Shown: positions 16,213-25,554, numbered from the stretch's first letter. The stretch: DNA of 64,000 bases from Micromonospora siamensis (GCF_900090305.1 NZ_LT607751.1:5084001-5148000); one strand, 5' to 3'. The notes: generated by a model from the sequence alone, not told the origin. A program made the numbers and translations.

Positions 16213-17054
16213 GACCCCGTACTCCGGTAGTGGCGGATCCCGGCGCGCCAGGCCGCGGCCGCGCCGGCGGCGGCGACCAGCGCCACGCCGGGCGCAGCCC
16301 AGCCGGCCCAGGCCGGCAGGCCGAGCGGGTCGGCCCGGCCGAGCAGCGCCAGCGCCGGGTGGTAACTGACGAAGGCGAACCCCATCCCGTACGCGAAGAG
16401 CGCCCGGAACCAGCCGCCGTAGACGGTGACCGGATAGGTGGTGAAGTCCTTGCCACCGTAGGTGAGGGAGTTGGCCAGCTCGCCGGAGTCGATCCAGTGG
16501 AACGAGACCGTCGCCGTGGCGACGAAGATCGAGCCGAAGAACACGACCCCGGCCAGCGGGGCGACGACCACCAACGCCAGCCGGGCGGGCGTCCAGTCGA
16601 TCCCGGCCGAGCCGACGGCGACGACCAGCACCGCCAGCCCGAACAGCACCCGGGACACCTTGCGCACCGGCAGGTCCATCAGCAGCAGCTGCGGCAGCGC
16701 GCCCAGCGGTCGGACCAGCACCGCGTCGAACAGGCCGGTACGCACGTACCGGGGCAGCCGCTCGACGTTGCCGACCAGCAGGTCGGCGGCGGCGAAGGCG
16801 AAGGCCGACAGGCCGACCATCACCAGCGCCTCGCGCAGGGTGAACCCACCCACATCCCGGGCCACCCCGAAGATCACCAGCACCGTGACCAGGTCGAACA
16901 GGGTCGCCCCGACGTTGCCCACCAGGTCCACCACGAACGAGATCCGGTATGTGGCCTGCGACCGGGCCTGCGCGCCCAGCAGCGCGCGGTACGCGGCGAG
17001 CCGTCCCAGTCGCGGTTCGGGGCGTGGGACGGTCCCGAGCACCGGCTCAGCCAC
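16209..17054 (-). CDS. ABC-2 family permease (second subunit)
   Basis: 281 residues with about six membrane segments, e.g. FDLVTVLVIFGVARDVGGF, LVMVGLSAFAFAAADLLVG and the C-terminal GVALVAAAGAAAAW. The LFDAVLVRPLGALPQLL segment is characteristic of the permease pair that works with the GQRSQLWW-type ATPase. It overlaps both neighbours by a few bases (8 bp with the upstream permease gene, 4 bp with the ATPase gene), so all three are one translationally coupled operon. It should pair with the product of 17047-17898. Confidence 0.88.
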   Translation of the reverse strand: MAEPVLGTVPRPEPRLGRLAAYRALLGAQARSQATYRISFVVDLVGNVGATLFDLVTVLVIFGVARDVGGFTLREALVMVGLSAFAFAAADLLVGNVERLPRYVRTGLFDAVLVRPLGALPQLLLMDLPVRKVSRVLFGLAVLVVAVGSAGIDWTPARLALVVVAPLAGVVFFGSIFVATATVSFHWIDSGELANSLTYGGKDFTTYPVTVYGGWFRALFAYGMGFAFVSYHPALALLGRADPLGLPAWAGWAAPGVALVAAAGAAAAWRAGIRHYRSTGS

Positions 17055-17898
17055 CCTGCACCACCATCCGCCGTTCGGCCCGGCGCTGCACCACCCGGCA
17101 CAGCGCCAGGACCGCCACCGCCCAGCCGGCCTGCACCGCGACCAGGCCGAGTTGCGTCGGGAGTGGATCCCGCTCGACCAGCACGTCCAGCGGCGTCTGG
17201 AACAGGCTCGGGAACGGGGTGGCGACCCACAGCGGACGCAGCACCGCGTCCGGGAGGAAGCGCAACGGGAAGTAGAGCCCGGAGAGCACCCCCGAGGCGA
17301 ACGTCCAGAGGATCATCGGGCCGCGCACGTCGTGCAGCCAGTACGCGGTGGTGTTGACCAGGTACCGGCAGCCGAAGCAGAGCACCACGGCGATCACCAC
17401 CGAGCAGCCGAACAGAGGCACGGTGGCCGCCCGTCCGGGCAGGTGGACGCTGAAGACCAGTGATCCGACCAGGACCGGCGGCACCGCGCGGGAAACCGCG
17501 GCCCAGCCGGCCCGGCCCAGGTCGGTGGCGAGGTAACTGGTCACCGGGTTGATCGGGCGGAGCAGATCGGCGGCGATCTCCCCGGTGCGGATCCGGTCCG
17601 CCACATCCGACCAGAAACCGAGCAGGATCATCGCGAACAGGCCCTGACCGGCCCAGACGAAGGTGGCCAGCTGTTCCCGGGTGTACCCGGCGGCGGTCCC
17701 GCCGGGTCCGGCCACCGCGAGGAAGACGTAGCAGTGGAGGAAGCCGAAGACGGTGTTGGTGACCACTCCCGCCACCGCCGCCTGCCGGTAGGTGGCGTAG
17801 CGGCGAAAGCCGGACCCGGCTATTGCGCAGAATGTCCGAATCCATAGGATAACGTTTGTGCCCGTGGGTCGCGCCACAGTGGCGGTGAAGGAACCCAC
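17047..17898 (-). CDS. ABC-2 family permease (first subunit)
   Basis: 283 residues from GTG 17898, preceded by GGAGGG at 7 nt. An in-frame ATG at 17913 is inside that ribosome site. The frame is open to 20292 but that part is antisense to the large Pro-rich gene. About six membrane segments; FAMILLGFWSDVADRIRTGEIAADLLRP has the family pattern in which the conserved GEI..DLLRP element lies in a cytosolic loop. First gene of the three-gene exporter operon. What is exported is unknown. Confidence 0.87.
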   Translation of the reverse strand: MGSFTATVARPTGTNVILWIRTFCAIAGSGFRRYATYRQAAVAGVVTNTVFGFLHCYVFLAVAGPGGTAAGYTREQLATFVWAGQGLFAMILLGFWSDVADRIRTGEIAADLLRPINPVTSYLATDLGRAGWAAVSRAVPPVLVGSLVFSVHLPGRAATVPLFGCSVVIAVVLCFGCRYLVNTTAYWLHDVRGPMILWTFASGVLSGLYFPLRFLPDAVLRPLWVATPFPSLFQTPLDVLVERDPLPTQLGLVAVQAGWAVAVLALCRVVQRRAERRMVVQGG

Positions 17899-17998
17899 GC
17901 CGTTACCCTCCATCCGCAGCCAGACCCGGCCGGAACGAGCGACTCTACCGCCGGTCCCGGTGCCGGGGCGCGACAATTTCCAACGAGGTGACACCGCC

Positions 17999-18088
17999 GT
18001 GAGCGAGCGACGCGAGCCGGCTACAGGTTCGGTCGTGAGCCGGCGACCAGGACCGAGCGCCGCCACAGCCGGCGAGGTTTCCCGATGA
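17999..18088 (+). CDS. Candidate 29-residue leader ORF before the Pro-rich WG-repeat gene
   Basis: GTG 17999 has GAGGTGA 8 nt upstream and reads 29 codons (begins MSERREPATGSV), ending in TGA that overlaps the ATG of the large gene (ATGA at 18085). The start GTGAGCGAGCGACGCGAGCCGG resembles the GTGAGCGCGAGGAGTGAGCC repeats before tusA, and the stop/start overlap is the same design. Possibly a translated leader; could also be an untranslated repeat remnant. Confidence 0.4.
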   Translation: MSERREPATGSVVSRRPGPSAATAGEVSR

Positions 18089-21000
18089 GCGGCTACGACC
18101 GCTGGCGCGACCTGGGCGGCCCTTCCTGGGCGGAGGAGCCGACCCACGAGTGGCAGCCGCAGTTCCCCGGGCAGCGCTATCCGGGCGACATCGGCGCCCG
18201 TCCCGCACCTCCGGCAGCCGCCCGGGCCCGCGCCGTCGTCGGTCGGGCCGAGGTGCAGCCGGTGAGCCCCGCCGCCGGTGACGCGTACCCCGGCGGCCCG
18301 GTGACCGACGAGCGCCGCGCCGCTCCCGACGGGCGGCGCAGCTGGGACGAACGCCGCTCGGCGCGTTCCGCCGAGGCGCCGCACCCGACGGCGGAGCGCC
18401 GCGGCACAGGGGACGGCCGGCCGACCCTCGACCGGCGACGGGACCGGACCGACCAGCACGCCGAGCCGGACGGGCGACGCGGCTGGACGGACCGGCGTGC
18501 CGCCGACCCCGGGCAACCGCAGCCGGGAGACCAGTTCACCGGCCGACGCGCGGACCACGCCCGGCCCGAGCAGCACGGACCGGAGTGGACGGTGGACCGG
18601 GACCGGGCCGCCGGCTGGCACGGCGGCCGGGAGTCCGACCCGCGCCGGGACCGTCCCGCGGCCGGGCACTGGGCCCGTCCCGAGACCGCCGGACACCCGG
18701 CCGCGCCCGGGCCGCTCCGGGGCGAGCCGGGCTGGCTGCCCGAGCCGGAGGAGGCCGCCCGGCACCCGCGCAACCACGACCGACCGGCCCGCCCGGAGTA
18801 CGCCCCGGACGGCACCGCCGGCCGGGCCGACGGGTGGGACCGACAGCAGCCCCGCCCGGCCGACGGCCGTCCGGCCCCCGAGCGGGACGGTGGGCTGCGC
18901 TGGCCGGAGCCGGGCCCGATCCGCCCCGGACGTCCGTACGACAACGGCGGGCGGCCCGGCCCGGGGCAGCCCGGGACCGGGGACCGTGGCGCGCCGGGAC
19001 CGCGCCGGCCCGGCGAGTGGCCGGCCCCCGGCTGGGAGCGGGGCCGCACCGGATCCGCGGCCCCGCCGGACGACAGCCGCCACCCGACCGACGAGCGGCG
19101 GGTCGACGACCGTCGCGGTCCCGAGCCGCGCCCCACCGACGGGCGCCCACCGCTCACGCCGGGTGGCCGCCCACCGATGGACCGCCCCGGGTACGCCCCG
19201 GACACCCGGCCGGTGGAACAGCCCGCCGACGATCGCGGCCGGTACCGGCCCGACCAGGCCGGAGCCCGACCGCGCCCCGAGCCGGAGTACCCCCGGTCCC
19301 GGCCCGGACCAGCGCCCGGCTACCCGCCGGCGGCGCAGCATCCGGGCGCCGGGGCGGGCCGTCCCCACCCGGACCAGCGGCGTCCCGACGAGCGCTGGGC
19401 CGAGGAGCGTCGACCCGAACAGCAGCGGCCCGACCAGCGCTGGGCCGAGGAGCGTCGGTCCGAGCAGCGGCGTCCCGAGGAGGCCCGGCCGGAGACGCAC
19501 CGGCCGGCCCGACCGGTGGAGCACGCCGCCGGGCCCGGGTCCGACGGTCGGCCTCGCCCCGACCAGCGAACCGGGGTCGGTCCACGTGGGCCCGTCCACC
19601 CGGATCAGCAACCGCCGGTGCCCGGCCCGTACGGCGCCAGCGGCCGCTCCCGGGCCGAGCAGTTCGCCGACGTCCCGCCGGTACGCCCCACCTCCGCGCC
19701 CCCGTTCCCGGTCTCGGGCGCTCCGGTGTCGGGTGTCCCGACGTCCGGCGCACCCGTATCCGGCGCACCCGTAGCCGGCGTTCCTGTGTCCGGCGCACCC
19801 GTGTCCGGCGCACCCGTGTCCGCGGCACCCGTGTCCGGCGTTCCTGTGTCCGGCGCACCCGTATCCGGCGCACCCGTGTCCGGCGCACCCGTGTCCGCGG
19901 CACCCGTGCCCGGCGTTCCTGTGTCCGGCGCACCCGTGTCCGGGGCGCCGGTCTCCAGGGCGCCGGTCTCCGGGGCGCCGGTCTCCGGCGGGCCCGGCTC
20001 GGCGGCGGTCGCTCCGCAGCGGCCGTCCGACCGGGTGGGTGAGCCCTCCGCCCAGCCGCCGCGAGGTGGGACCCCACCGGAGGACCAGGGACCGCCCGCG
20101 GCCCGGCTGCGGGTCGAGTTCCTGCCCGCGCCCGAGCCCGGTCCAGGCGCGGACGACCGGCCCGGCCCGGACGCCGCCCCGACCGGGCCCACGGTGGAAG
20201 CGACCACGCCGACACCGGCCGACCTCCCGGCACCGGCCGACCTCCCGGCACGGGCCGACTCCGACGCGGCGGTCACCTCCGCCTGGGCCCATGCCCCGGC
20301 GCCGGCCACCTCCGGCCCGACGTCCACCTCCGGCCCGACGTCCACTTCCGACTCGACGCCCGCCCCCGACTCGACGATCTCGCCCACACCGGCCGACGCC
20401 CAGCCGCCGGTCGAGGCCGAGGCGGCGTCCGCTGGCCGGGGACCGTCCGAAACCGACGACCCGCGGCCTGCAGCGCCGGTTCCGCCGGCCGGTCCGACCG
20501 CCGCGCCGACGCCGGTGCCCAGCGTCACGCCGGTCGTACCGGTCTCCGGGCCACCGGCCTACCCCGACCCGTCACCGCAGGCCGGGCCACCGGCCACGAC
20601 GGACGCCGGGCCCTACCCGGGGCCGGCACCGTACGCGGGAGCATCGCCGTACGCGGGCGTGTCGCCACGCCTCGACCCGTCGCTGCGACCGCCGTCGCCG
20701 GCCACCCCGCCCGCCCGTCCCGACCAGGTGACCGGTTCGCCCGTCGAGGCGTCGGCGGATCCACAGCCGGCGACCGGGCCGTCCACGCCTGACCAGCCGG
20801 AGGCCGGGTCGGAGCCGGTGGGCGTACCGACCACCTCGGCGGGACAGGACGCTCCCGCCGTCGCCCGACAGGCCGACAGAGGCGGCACCACGGCCCCCGT
20901 GGAGCCGGCGAACGGTCCCACCGACACGGCGCCGCCCACCACGACCGCGCCGGACGACGTCCCGCCGACGTCCCCCGACCACCGGGGAGGTCACCCCGAC

Positions 21001-23442
21001 GGGCCGGTGCCCACCGATGCCACGCCGCCCCCGGCGAGCAGGCCGCTCCCGTCGACCGCTCCGGCGGAGCCGTCCCGGCCGAGCGAGCCGGACAGCCGCC
21101 GCACCGACCCGGCGGGCGAGCGGACCGACTCCCCCGCCGCACCCGGCGCCGTCCCGGCACCCTCCGACACCGTCACGACCGCCACCGGACCCGTGACGGA
21201 GAACTCCGCCACCACCACCCCCGAACCCGAGACGGCGACCCCCACCACCACACCCGAACCCGACCCGACGCCCTCCGGCGCCGTCACCACCCCAGGGGCC
21301 GCCCCGGCCGCCCCCGGCACCGTCACGACCATGCCGCAGCAGGTGGTGTCGGACTCTCCGGCGGCCTGGCCCGCCCCGCCCGCGGAGGACGACGACGCCG
21401 GCGCCTGGTTCCGACCGCGCCGCCCGACGCCCGCCGCCCCGACACCGGCCCCGCCCGTCGCCGACTCCGCCCCGCCGGCGGGCCCCGCCTCCACCGTCGC
21501 CGGCGCGTCCGGACCCGAGCCGGCCCGCACCACCGGCCCGTACCCGGGCGGCCCCGACGACACGGCCGACGCAACGGCCGGCGGGGCGACCGTCGGCGGG
21601 CAGCCGGCCGACCTGCCGCCGGGCACCGGCGAAGAGCCGGCCGGACCGGACCAGCCCGGCGACGACACCGCCCACGCCGACGAACCCCGTCCGGCCGGCC
21701 CGGACTCGAACGCCCCGGCCGGTGCCCCCGCGCCGAGTGACGATGCGCCGCCGGCCGTACGGGCCACCGAAGGCGTCGACGTGCCGTCCCCGGCGGCGGG
21801 CCGCCCCGAGCCGGTCGCACCGCGCCCGGAGACCGAGATCCAGCCGGCCGAGGCCACCGCTGTCCCGCGTCCGGCACCGGAGATCCCGCCGCCCGGGCCG
21901 GCCAACGGGCACCCGTCACCGCCGGACCGGTCGGCCACGCCCGAGGCCGACCGACCCTCGGCGGGTCCGGCCGAGGACGCGGTCAGCCCGGCCCGCGCCG
22001 GTTCGCCCGGCGTTCCCCGCCCGGCGGCGCCACCCGTGGCCGAGGAGGCGCCGGCGCCCGAGCGGCAACCGTCCGGCGGTACGCGCCCCGCGCCCGACCC
22101 GCGCCGGCCCGACGACCCCCGACCCGACGTACGGCAGCAGGACCCCGAGCAGGTGCTCGCCGGCCTCCGGTTCCGCCTCGACCCGCAGACCCTGCGGGAG
22201 GAGCCCGGCGATCCGGAGCTGCTGCGTACGGTCCGTGACCGGCTCACCGCCAAGCTGGGCGCCGCCCTGGACAACCCGTCGCGGGCCCGACTGCTCAGCC
22301 TGCGGGCGGTGGTGTCGCGGATCCTCGGCAACCTCGACGACGCGTTGGCCGACGGCCGGCTGGCCCTCACGTACGCGGAGATCACCGGCGAGTTGCGGCG
22401 GACCGCGCTGGCCCGCGCCCGGCTGGCCCAGGTGCTGCGCTGGCGGGGCGAGTACGCCGAGGCCGACCGCCTGTACGTCGAGGCGAACTCGCCCGAGCTG
22501 CCCGGCCGGCTGCGCGCCGCCCTGCACGAGCACGCCGCCCGCTGCGCCTACGACCAGGGACGGTTCATCGAGGCGTGCGACCACTTCGAGCGGGCCCTCG
22601 ACCTGGGTCACGACGCCGATCAGGAGCTGGTCGCCCGGGTCCGGGTCGGGCTGGACGCGGTCCGGGACCGGATCGCCGCGGCGGGCTTCGGGCCGTTCCC
22701 GCGGGACCGGGAGGAGATCCTGCGCAGCTCCCGCTCCCCCGTGCCGGTCTTCGACGGGCAGCGGGAGCGGTGGGGGTACGCCGACGCGGACGGCGAGTTG
22801 GTGATCGCCGGCGAGTACGCCGAGGCGCGGCCCTTCCACGAGGGCCTGGCCTGGGTACGCCGGCCCGAGGCCACCCGCTGGGCGCTGATCGACGAGACCG
22901 GGGCGGTACGCATCGAGTCGAACAACGGCTACCGGGCGGTCGGACCGTTCTCCCAGGGGCTGGCCTGGGTGTCGATGGACGGCACCGGCAACTGGATGGC
23001 CGTGGACCCGACCAACATCGTGCAGATCCCGCCCGGCTTCTCCGACGTACGCCCGTTCTCCGGCGGGGTGGCGGCCGTGCGGCGGGGTGGCTGGGGCGCG
23101 GTGGACCGGGCCGGCCGGCTGGTGGTGCCGACCCGGCACCAGGGGTTCGTCACCGCGCTGGCCGACGGTCGGCCCGTCGACGGCTTCACCGAGGAGGGGC
23201 TGGCCGTGGTCGAGTCGGACGGCCGTCGGGGCGTGGTGGACCGGACCGGCCGGGTGCTGGTGGAGCCGGTCTGGCCGGCGCTGCTGATCCACCCGGTGGC
23301 GTTCCTGGTGGCCGACGGCGGCGGCCGGTGGGGCGCGCTGGACCGGCGGGGCGAGCCGCTGATCGACCCGGCGCACCCGGGCCGGGCGGAGGTGCTGGCG
23401 GAGATCGACCGGCTGCTCGCCGACGCCACTCCGGTGCTCTGA
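18085..23442 (+). CDS. Very large Pro/Arg-rich protein with C-terminal TPR and WG repeats
   Basis: 1785 residues. Residues 1-540 are Arg/Pro/Asp/Gly-rich with degenerate repeats such as RPDQRWAEERR; 542-635 are tandem GAPVS pentapeptides; ~640-1350 are Pro/Thr/Ala-rich and probably unstructured. A globular end follows: residues ~1352-1540 look like TPR helices (LGNLDDALADGRLALTYAEITGELRRTALARARLAQ, then YDQGRFIEACDHFERAL), and ~1555-1765 are WG repeats (RWGYADADGELVI, EGLAWVRR, NWMAVDP, GWGAVDRAGRLVV, RRGVVDRTGRVLV, RWGALDRRGEPLI). There is no signal peptide or membrane helix, so it should be cytosolic. WG-repeat proteins are of unknown role. Codon use is consistent with a real gene. Confidence 0.85.
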   Translation: MSGYDRWRDLGGPSWAEEPTHEWQPQFPGQRYPGDIGARPAPPAAARARAVVGRAEVQPVSPAAGDAYPGGPVTDERRAAPDGRRSWDERRSARSAEAPHPTAERRGTGDGRPTLDRRRDRTDQHAEPDGRRGWTDRRAADPGQPQPGDQFTGRRADHARPEQHGPEWTVDRDRAAGWHGGRESDPRRDRPAAGHWARPETAGHPAAPGPLRGEPGWLPEPEEAARHPRNHDRPARPEYAPDGTAGRADGWDRQQPRPADGRPAPERDGGLRWPEPGPIRPGRPYDNGGRPGPGQPGTGDRGAPGPRRPGEWPAPGWERGRTGSAAPPDDSRHPTDERRVDDRRGPEPRPTDGRPPLTPGGRPPMDRPGYAPDTRPVEQPADDRGRYRPDQAGARPRPEPEYPRSRPGPAPGYPPAAQHPGAGAGRPHPDQRRPDERWAEERRPEQQRPDQRWAEERRSEQRRPEEARPETHRPARPVEHAAGPGSDGRPRPDQRTGVGPRGPVHPDQQPPVPGPYGASGRSRAEQFADVPPVRPTSAPPFPVSGAPVSGVPTSGAPVSGAPVAGVPVSGAPVSGAPVSAAPVSGVPVSGAPVSGAPVSGAPVSAAPVPGVPVSGAPVSGAPVSRAPVSGAPVSGGPGSAAVAPQRPSDRVGEPSAQPPRGGTPPEDQGPPAARLRVEFLPAPEPGPGADDRPGPDAAPTGPTVEATTPTPADLPAPADLPARADSDAAVTSAWAHAPAPATSGPTSTSGPTSTSDSTPAPDSTISPTPADAQPPVEAEAASAGRGPSETDDPRPAAPVPPAGPTAAPTPVPSVTPVVPVSGPPAYPDPSPQAGPPATTDAGPYPGPAPYAGASPYAGVSPRLDPSLRPPSPATPPARPDQVTGSPVEASADPQPATGPSTPDQPEAGSEPVGVPTTSAGQDAPAVARQADRGGTTAPVEPANGPTDTAPPTTTAPDDVPPTSPDHRGGHPDGPVPTDATPPPASRPLPSTAPAEPSRPSEPDSRRTDPAGERTDSPAAPGAVPAPSDTVTTATGPVTENSATTTPEPETATPTTTPEPDPTPSGAVTTPGAAPAAPGTVTTMPQQVVSDSPAAWPAPPAEDDDAGAWFRPRRPTPAAPTPAPPVADSAPPAGPASTVAGASGPEPARTTGPYPGGPDDTADATAGGATVGGQPADLPPGTGEEPAGPDQPGDDTAHADEPRPAGPDSNAPAGAPAPSDDAPPAVRATEGVDVPSPAAGRPEPVAPRPETEIQPAEATAVPRPAPEIPPPGPANGHPSPPDRSATPEADRPSAGPAEDAVSPARAGSPGVPRPAAPPVAEEAPAPERQPSGGTRPAPDPRRPDDPRPDVRQQDPEQVLAGLRFRLDPQTLREEPGDPELLRTVRDRLTAKLGAALDNPSRARLLSLRAVVSRILGNLDDALADGRLALTYAEITGELRRTALARARLAQVLRWRGEYAEADRLYVEANSPELPGRLRAALHEHAARCAYDQGRFIEACDHFERALDLGHDADQELVARVRVGLDAVRDRIAAAGFGPFPRDREEILRSSRSPVPVFDGQRERWGYADADGELVIAGEYAEARPFHEGLAWVRRPEATRWALIDETGAVRIESNNGYRAVGPFSQGLAWVSMDGTGNWMAVDPTNIVQIPPGFSDVRPFSGGVAAVRRGGWGAVDRAGRLVVPTRHQGFVTALADGRPVDGFTEEGLAVVESDGRRGVVDRTGRVLVEPVWPALLIHPVAFLVADGGGRWGALDRRGEPLIDPAHPGRAEVLAEIDRLLADATPVL
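19711..19990 (+). repeat. 15-bp coding tandem repeat (GAPVS pentapeptides)
   Basis: About 19 pentapeptide units of the form GAPVS/GVPVS/AAPVS lie within the Pro-rich protein. A higher order is visible: blocks starting GVPVS and ending AAPVS repeat at roughly 60-75 bp, with CCTGTGTCCGGCGCACCCGT as the common DNA. Copy number is likely to vary between strains. Confidence 0.85.
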
Positions 23443-23506
23443 GCCGGCCACCCCGGTGCGCTGAGCCCGTCCGGCGGGGTCGGCCGGGCGGGACTAGGGT
23501 CGGGGC

Positions 23507-24505
23507 ATGGAATTCCGTCACCTGGGCCGCTCGGGCCTGATGGTCAGCGAGATCTCGTACGGCAACTGGATCACCCACGGGTCGCAGGTCGAGGAGGACG
23601 CGGCGTTCGCCTGCGTCCGGGCCGCGCTGGACGCCGGGATCACCACCTTCGACACCGCCGACGTGTACGCCGGCACCCGCGCCGAGGACGTCCTCGGCCG
23701 GGCCCTGCAGGGTGAGCGGCGCGAGGGCCTCGAGATCTTCACGAAGGTCTACTGGCCGACCGGTCCGGGCCGCAACGACCGCGGCCTGTCCCGCAAGCAC
23801 ATCATGGAGTCGATCGACGGTTCGCTGCGCCGGCTGCGTACCGACCACGTGGACCTCTACCAGGCCCACCGGTACGACTACAGCACGCCGCTGGAGGAGA
23901 CGATGGAGGCCTTCGCCGACGTCGTGCGCTCCGGCAAGGCGCACTACATCGGCGTCTCGGAGTGGAAGGCGTCGCAGCTCCGCGAGGCCCACGAGCTGGC
24001 CCGTGAGCTGCGCATCCCGCTGGTGTCGAACCAACCTCAGTATTCGATGCTGTGGCGGGTGATCGAGACCGAGGTGGTGCCGGCCAGCGAGGAGCTGGGC
24101 ATCGGCCAGATCGTCTGGTCGCCGATGGCGCAGGGCGTGCTGTCCGGCAAGTACCTTCCGGGCCAGCCGCCGCCGGCCGGTTCCCGGGCCACCGACGAGA
24201 AGTCGGGCGCGGGCTTCATCGCCCAGTGGCTCAACGACGACGTGCTGACCCGGGTGCAGCGGCTCAAGCCGCTCGCCGAGCAGGCCGGGCTGACCATGGC
24301 GCAGCTGGCCGTCGCCTGGGTGCTGCAGAACCCGAACGTCTCCTCGGCGATCGTCGGCGCGTCCCGCCCGGAGCAGGTGCACGACAACGTGAAGGCCGCC
24401 GGCGTGAAGCTGGACGCCGACCTGCTCAAGAAGATCGACGAGATCGTCGAGCCGGTCACCGAGCGCGACGCCGCGAAGACCGAGTCCCCGGCCGAACGCC
24501 CGTAG
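23507..24505 (+). CDS. Aldo/keto reductase (Kv-beta-like)
   Basis: 332 residues. NADPH-dependent oxidoreductase with a TIM-barrel fold. MEFRHLGRSGLMVSEISYGNW is the family start; FDTADVYAGTRAEDVLG holds the catalytic Asp and Tyr, EIFTKVYW the Lys and QAHRYDYSTPLEE the His region. VSNQPQYSMLWR, WSPMAQGVLSGKY and SSAIVGASRPEQVHDN match the Kv-beta/YghZ group. Substrate unknown. It stands alone and ends at a strong bidirectional terminator. Confidence 0.9.
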   Translation: MEFRHLGRSGLMVSEISYGNWITHGSQVEEDAAFACVRAALDAGITTFDTADVYAGTRAEDVLGRALQGERREGLEIFTKVYWPTGPGRNDRGLSRKHIMESIDGSLRRLRTDHVDLYQAHRYDYSTPLEETMEAFADVVRSGKAHYIGVSEWKASQLREAHELARELRIPLVSNQPQYSMLWRVIETEVVPASEELGIGQIVWSPMAQGVLSGKYLPGQPPPAGSRATDEKSGAGFIAQWLNDDVLTRVQRLKPLAEQAGLTMAQLAVAWVLQNPNVSSAIVGASRPEQVHDNVKAAGVKLDADLLKKIDEIVEPVTERDAAKTESPAERP

Positions 24506-24510
24506 GTGCG

Positions 24511-24554
24511 CCGGGGCCCCTTCCTGACGGACATCCGTCGAGCAGGGGCCCCGG
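24511..24554. terminator. Bidirectional terminator between convergent genes
   Basis: CCGGGGCCCC / GGGGCCCCGG (10 bp, perfect) enclose a 24-nt loop that contains a second small stem GACGG/CCGTC. It separates the aldo/keto reductase (+) from the site-2 protease (-). Confidence 0.75.
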
Positions 24555-24559
24555 TCCGG

Positions 24560-25354
24560 CTACTCCCAGAAGCGGATGAGGTCGAGGCCGTCGCGGTAGA
24601 GACCGGGCGGCAGCCCGAGCGCGTCGGCGAGGGTGAAGATGGCGCCGAAGAAGGCGCCGCCGATGCGCGGGTTCCACAGCAGCGCGAAGAGCACGATGAA
24701 GCCGTACGGCGCGAAGAGGTCGTACATCCGGCGCCACTGCGGGTTGAGCCACGGCTGGATCATGTTGCCGCCGTCCAGGCCCGGCACCGGCAGCAGGTTC
24801 AGCACGCTCGCGGTGAGCTGGAGGAAGGCCAGCAGGGCCAGCCCGGCCCAGAACTCCCCCGACCCGCCCCCGCCGGCGAGGCCGAGCCGCAGCGCCGCCA
24901 CCAGCAGCAGGGTGAACAGCACGTTGGTGGCGGGGCCGGCCAGGCTGACCAGGGTGTGCCGCAACCGCCCCGGGATGGCGTGCCGGTCCACCCACACCGC
25001 GCCGCCGGGCAGCCCGATTCCGCCGAGCAGCACCACCAGCACCGGCAGCGCGATGGACAGCAGCGGGTGGGTGTACTTGAACGGGTTGAGCGTCAGGTAT
25101 CCCCGGTGGGCGATGTCCCGGTCCCCGGCCCGGTAGGCGACCACGGCGTGGGCGTACTCGTGCAGGCAGAGCGAGACCAGCCAGCCGGAGACCACGAACA
25201 GGAACACGTCGAGGCGGACGTTGCCGAAGCGGTGCCACGCCATGACGCCGCTGGTGACCAGGAGCGCCACCAGCGCGAGGAAGACCGGGCTGGGCCGGAA
25301 CGCCGCCCGGGGCACACCGAGCACCAGCGGCTCGCCCGGACGGTCGTACGCCAT
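24560..25354 (-). CDS. Site-2 protease family zinc metalloprotease (M50)
   Basis: 264 residues, polytopic. The zinc-binding HEYAHA (in CLHEYAHAVVAYRAGD, near residue 65) and the second metal motif NLLPVPGLDGG (near 197) define the intramembrane S2P/M50 family, in the minimal form without PDZ or CBS domains. Such proteases cut membrane-bound regulators or small peptides. Start ATG 25354 overlaps the stop of the preceding small gene (TGATG), so the two are coupled. The long open frame upstream to 30307 is a GC artefact. The target is unknown; the kinase next door on the other strand may be unrelated. Confidence 0.88.
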   Translation of the reverse strand: MAYDRPGEPLVLGVPRAAFRPSPVFLALVALLVTSGVMAWHRFGNVRLDVFLFVVSGWLVSLCLHEYAHAVVAYRAGDRDIAHRGYLTLNPFKYTHPLLSIALPVLVVLLGGIGLPGGAVWVDRHAIPGRLRHTLVSLAGPATNVLFTLLLVAALRLGLAGGGGSGEFWAGLALLAFLQLTASVLNLLPVPGLDGGNMIQPWLNPQWRRMYDLFAPYGFIVLFALLWNPRIGGAFFGAIFTLADALGLPPGLYRDGLDLIRFWE

Positions 25355-25554
25355 CACTCCGCCGTGGGCAGCAGGCTCATCCGGTAGTCGACCCGGTCGT
25401 CCTCGACGAGCGCGACCGAGGTGACGCCGGACGCCGCGAGCTCGCGCCAGGCCTGGCCGATCCAGGACTCGGCGTCCGCCTGGCTGCTGAACGTCTCCGC
25501 CGGCCCGTCCACCGACTCGCCGTTCGTGCCCTCGTACCGCCAGCTCCACGCCAT
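25354..25554 (-). CDS. Small conserved actinobacterial protein of unknown function
   Basis: 66 residues from ATG 25554, which is preceded by GAGGGGAGA; the frame start at 25605 lacks a ribosome site. Sequence pattern AWSWRYEGTNGESVDGPAETFSSQADAESWIGQAWREL, then a valine-rich strand (TSVALVEDD). Similar small proteins are common in actinobacteria but uncharacterised. Its stop overlaps the ATG of the site-2 protease, so it may work with it or simply be its first cistron. Confidence 0.75.
   Translation of the reverse strand: MAWSWRYEGTNGESVDGPAETFSSQADAESWIGQAWRELAASGVTSVALVEDDRVDYRMSLLPTAE

Noticed and set aside
17899..20292. Long minus-strand ORF joined to the ABC permease (total 1081 codons)
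   Set aside because: Only the last ~283 codons look like a permease; the rest is antisense to the Pro-rich gene and mirrors its GC-biased codons. A GTG with good ribosome site marks the true start.
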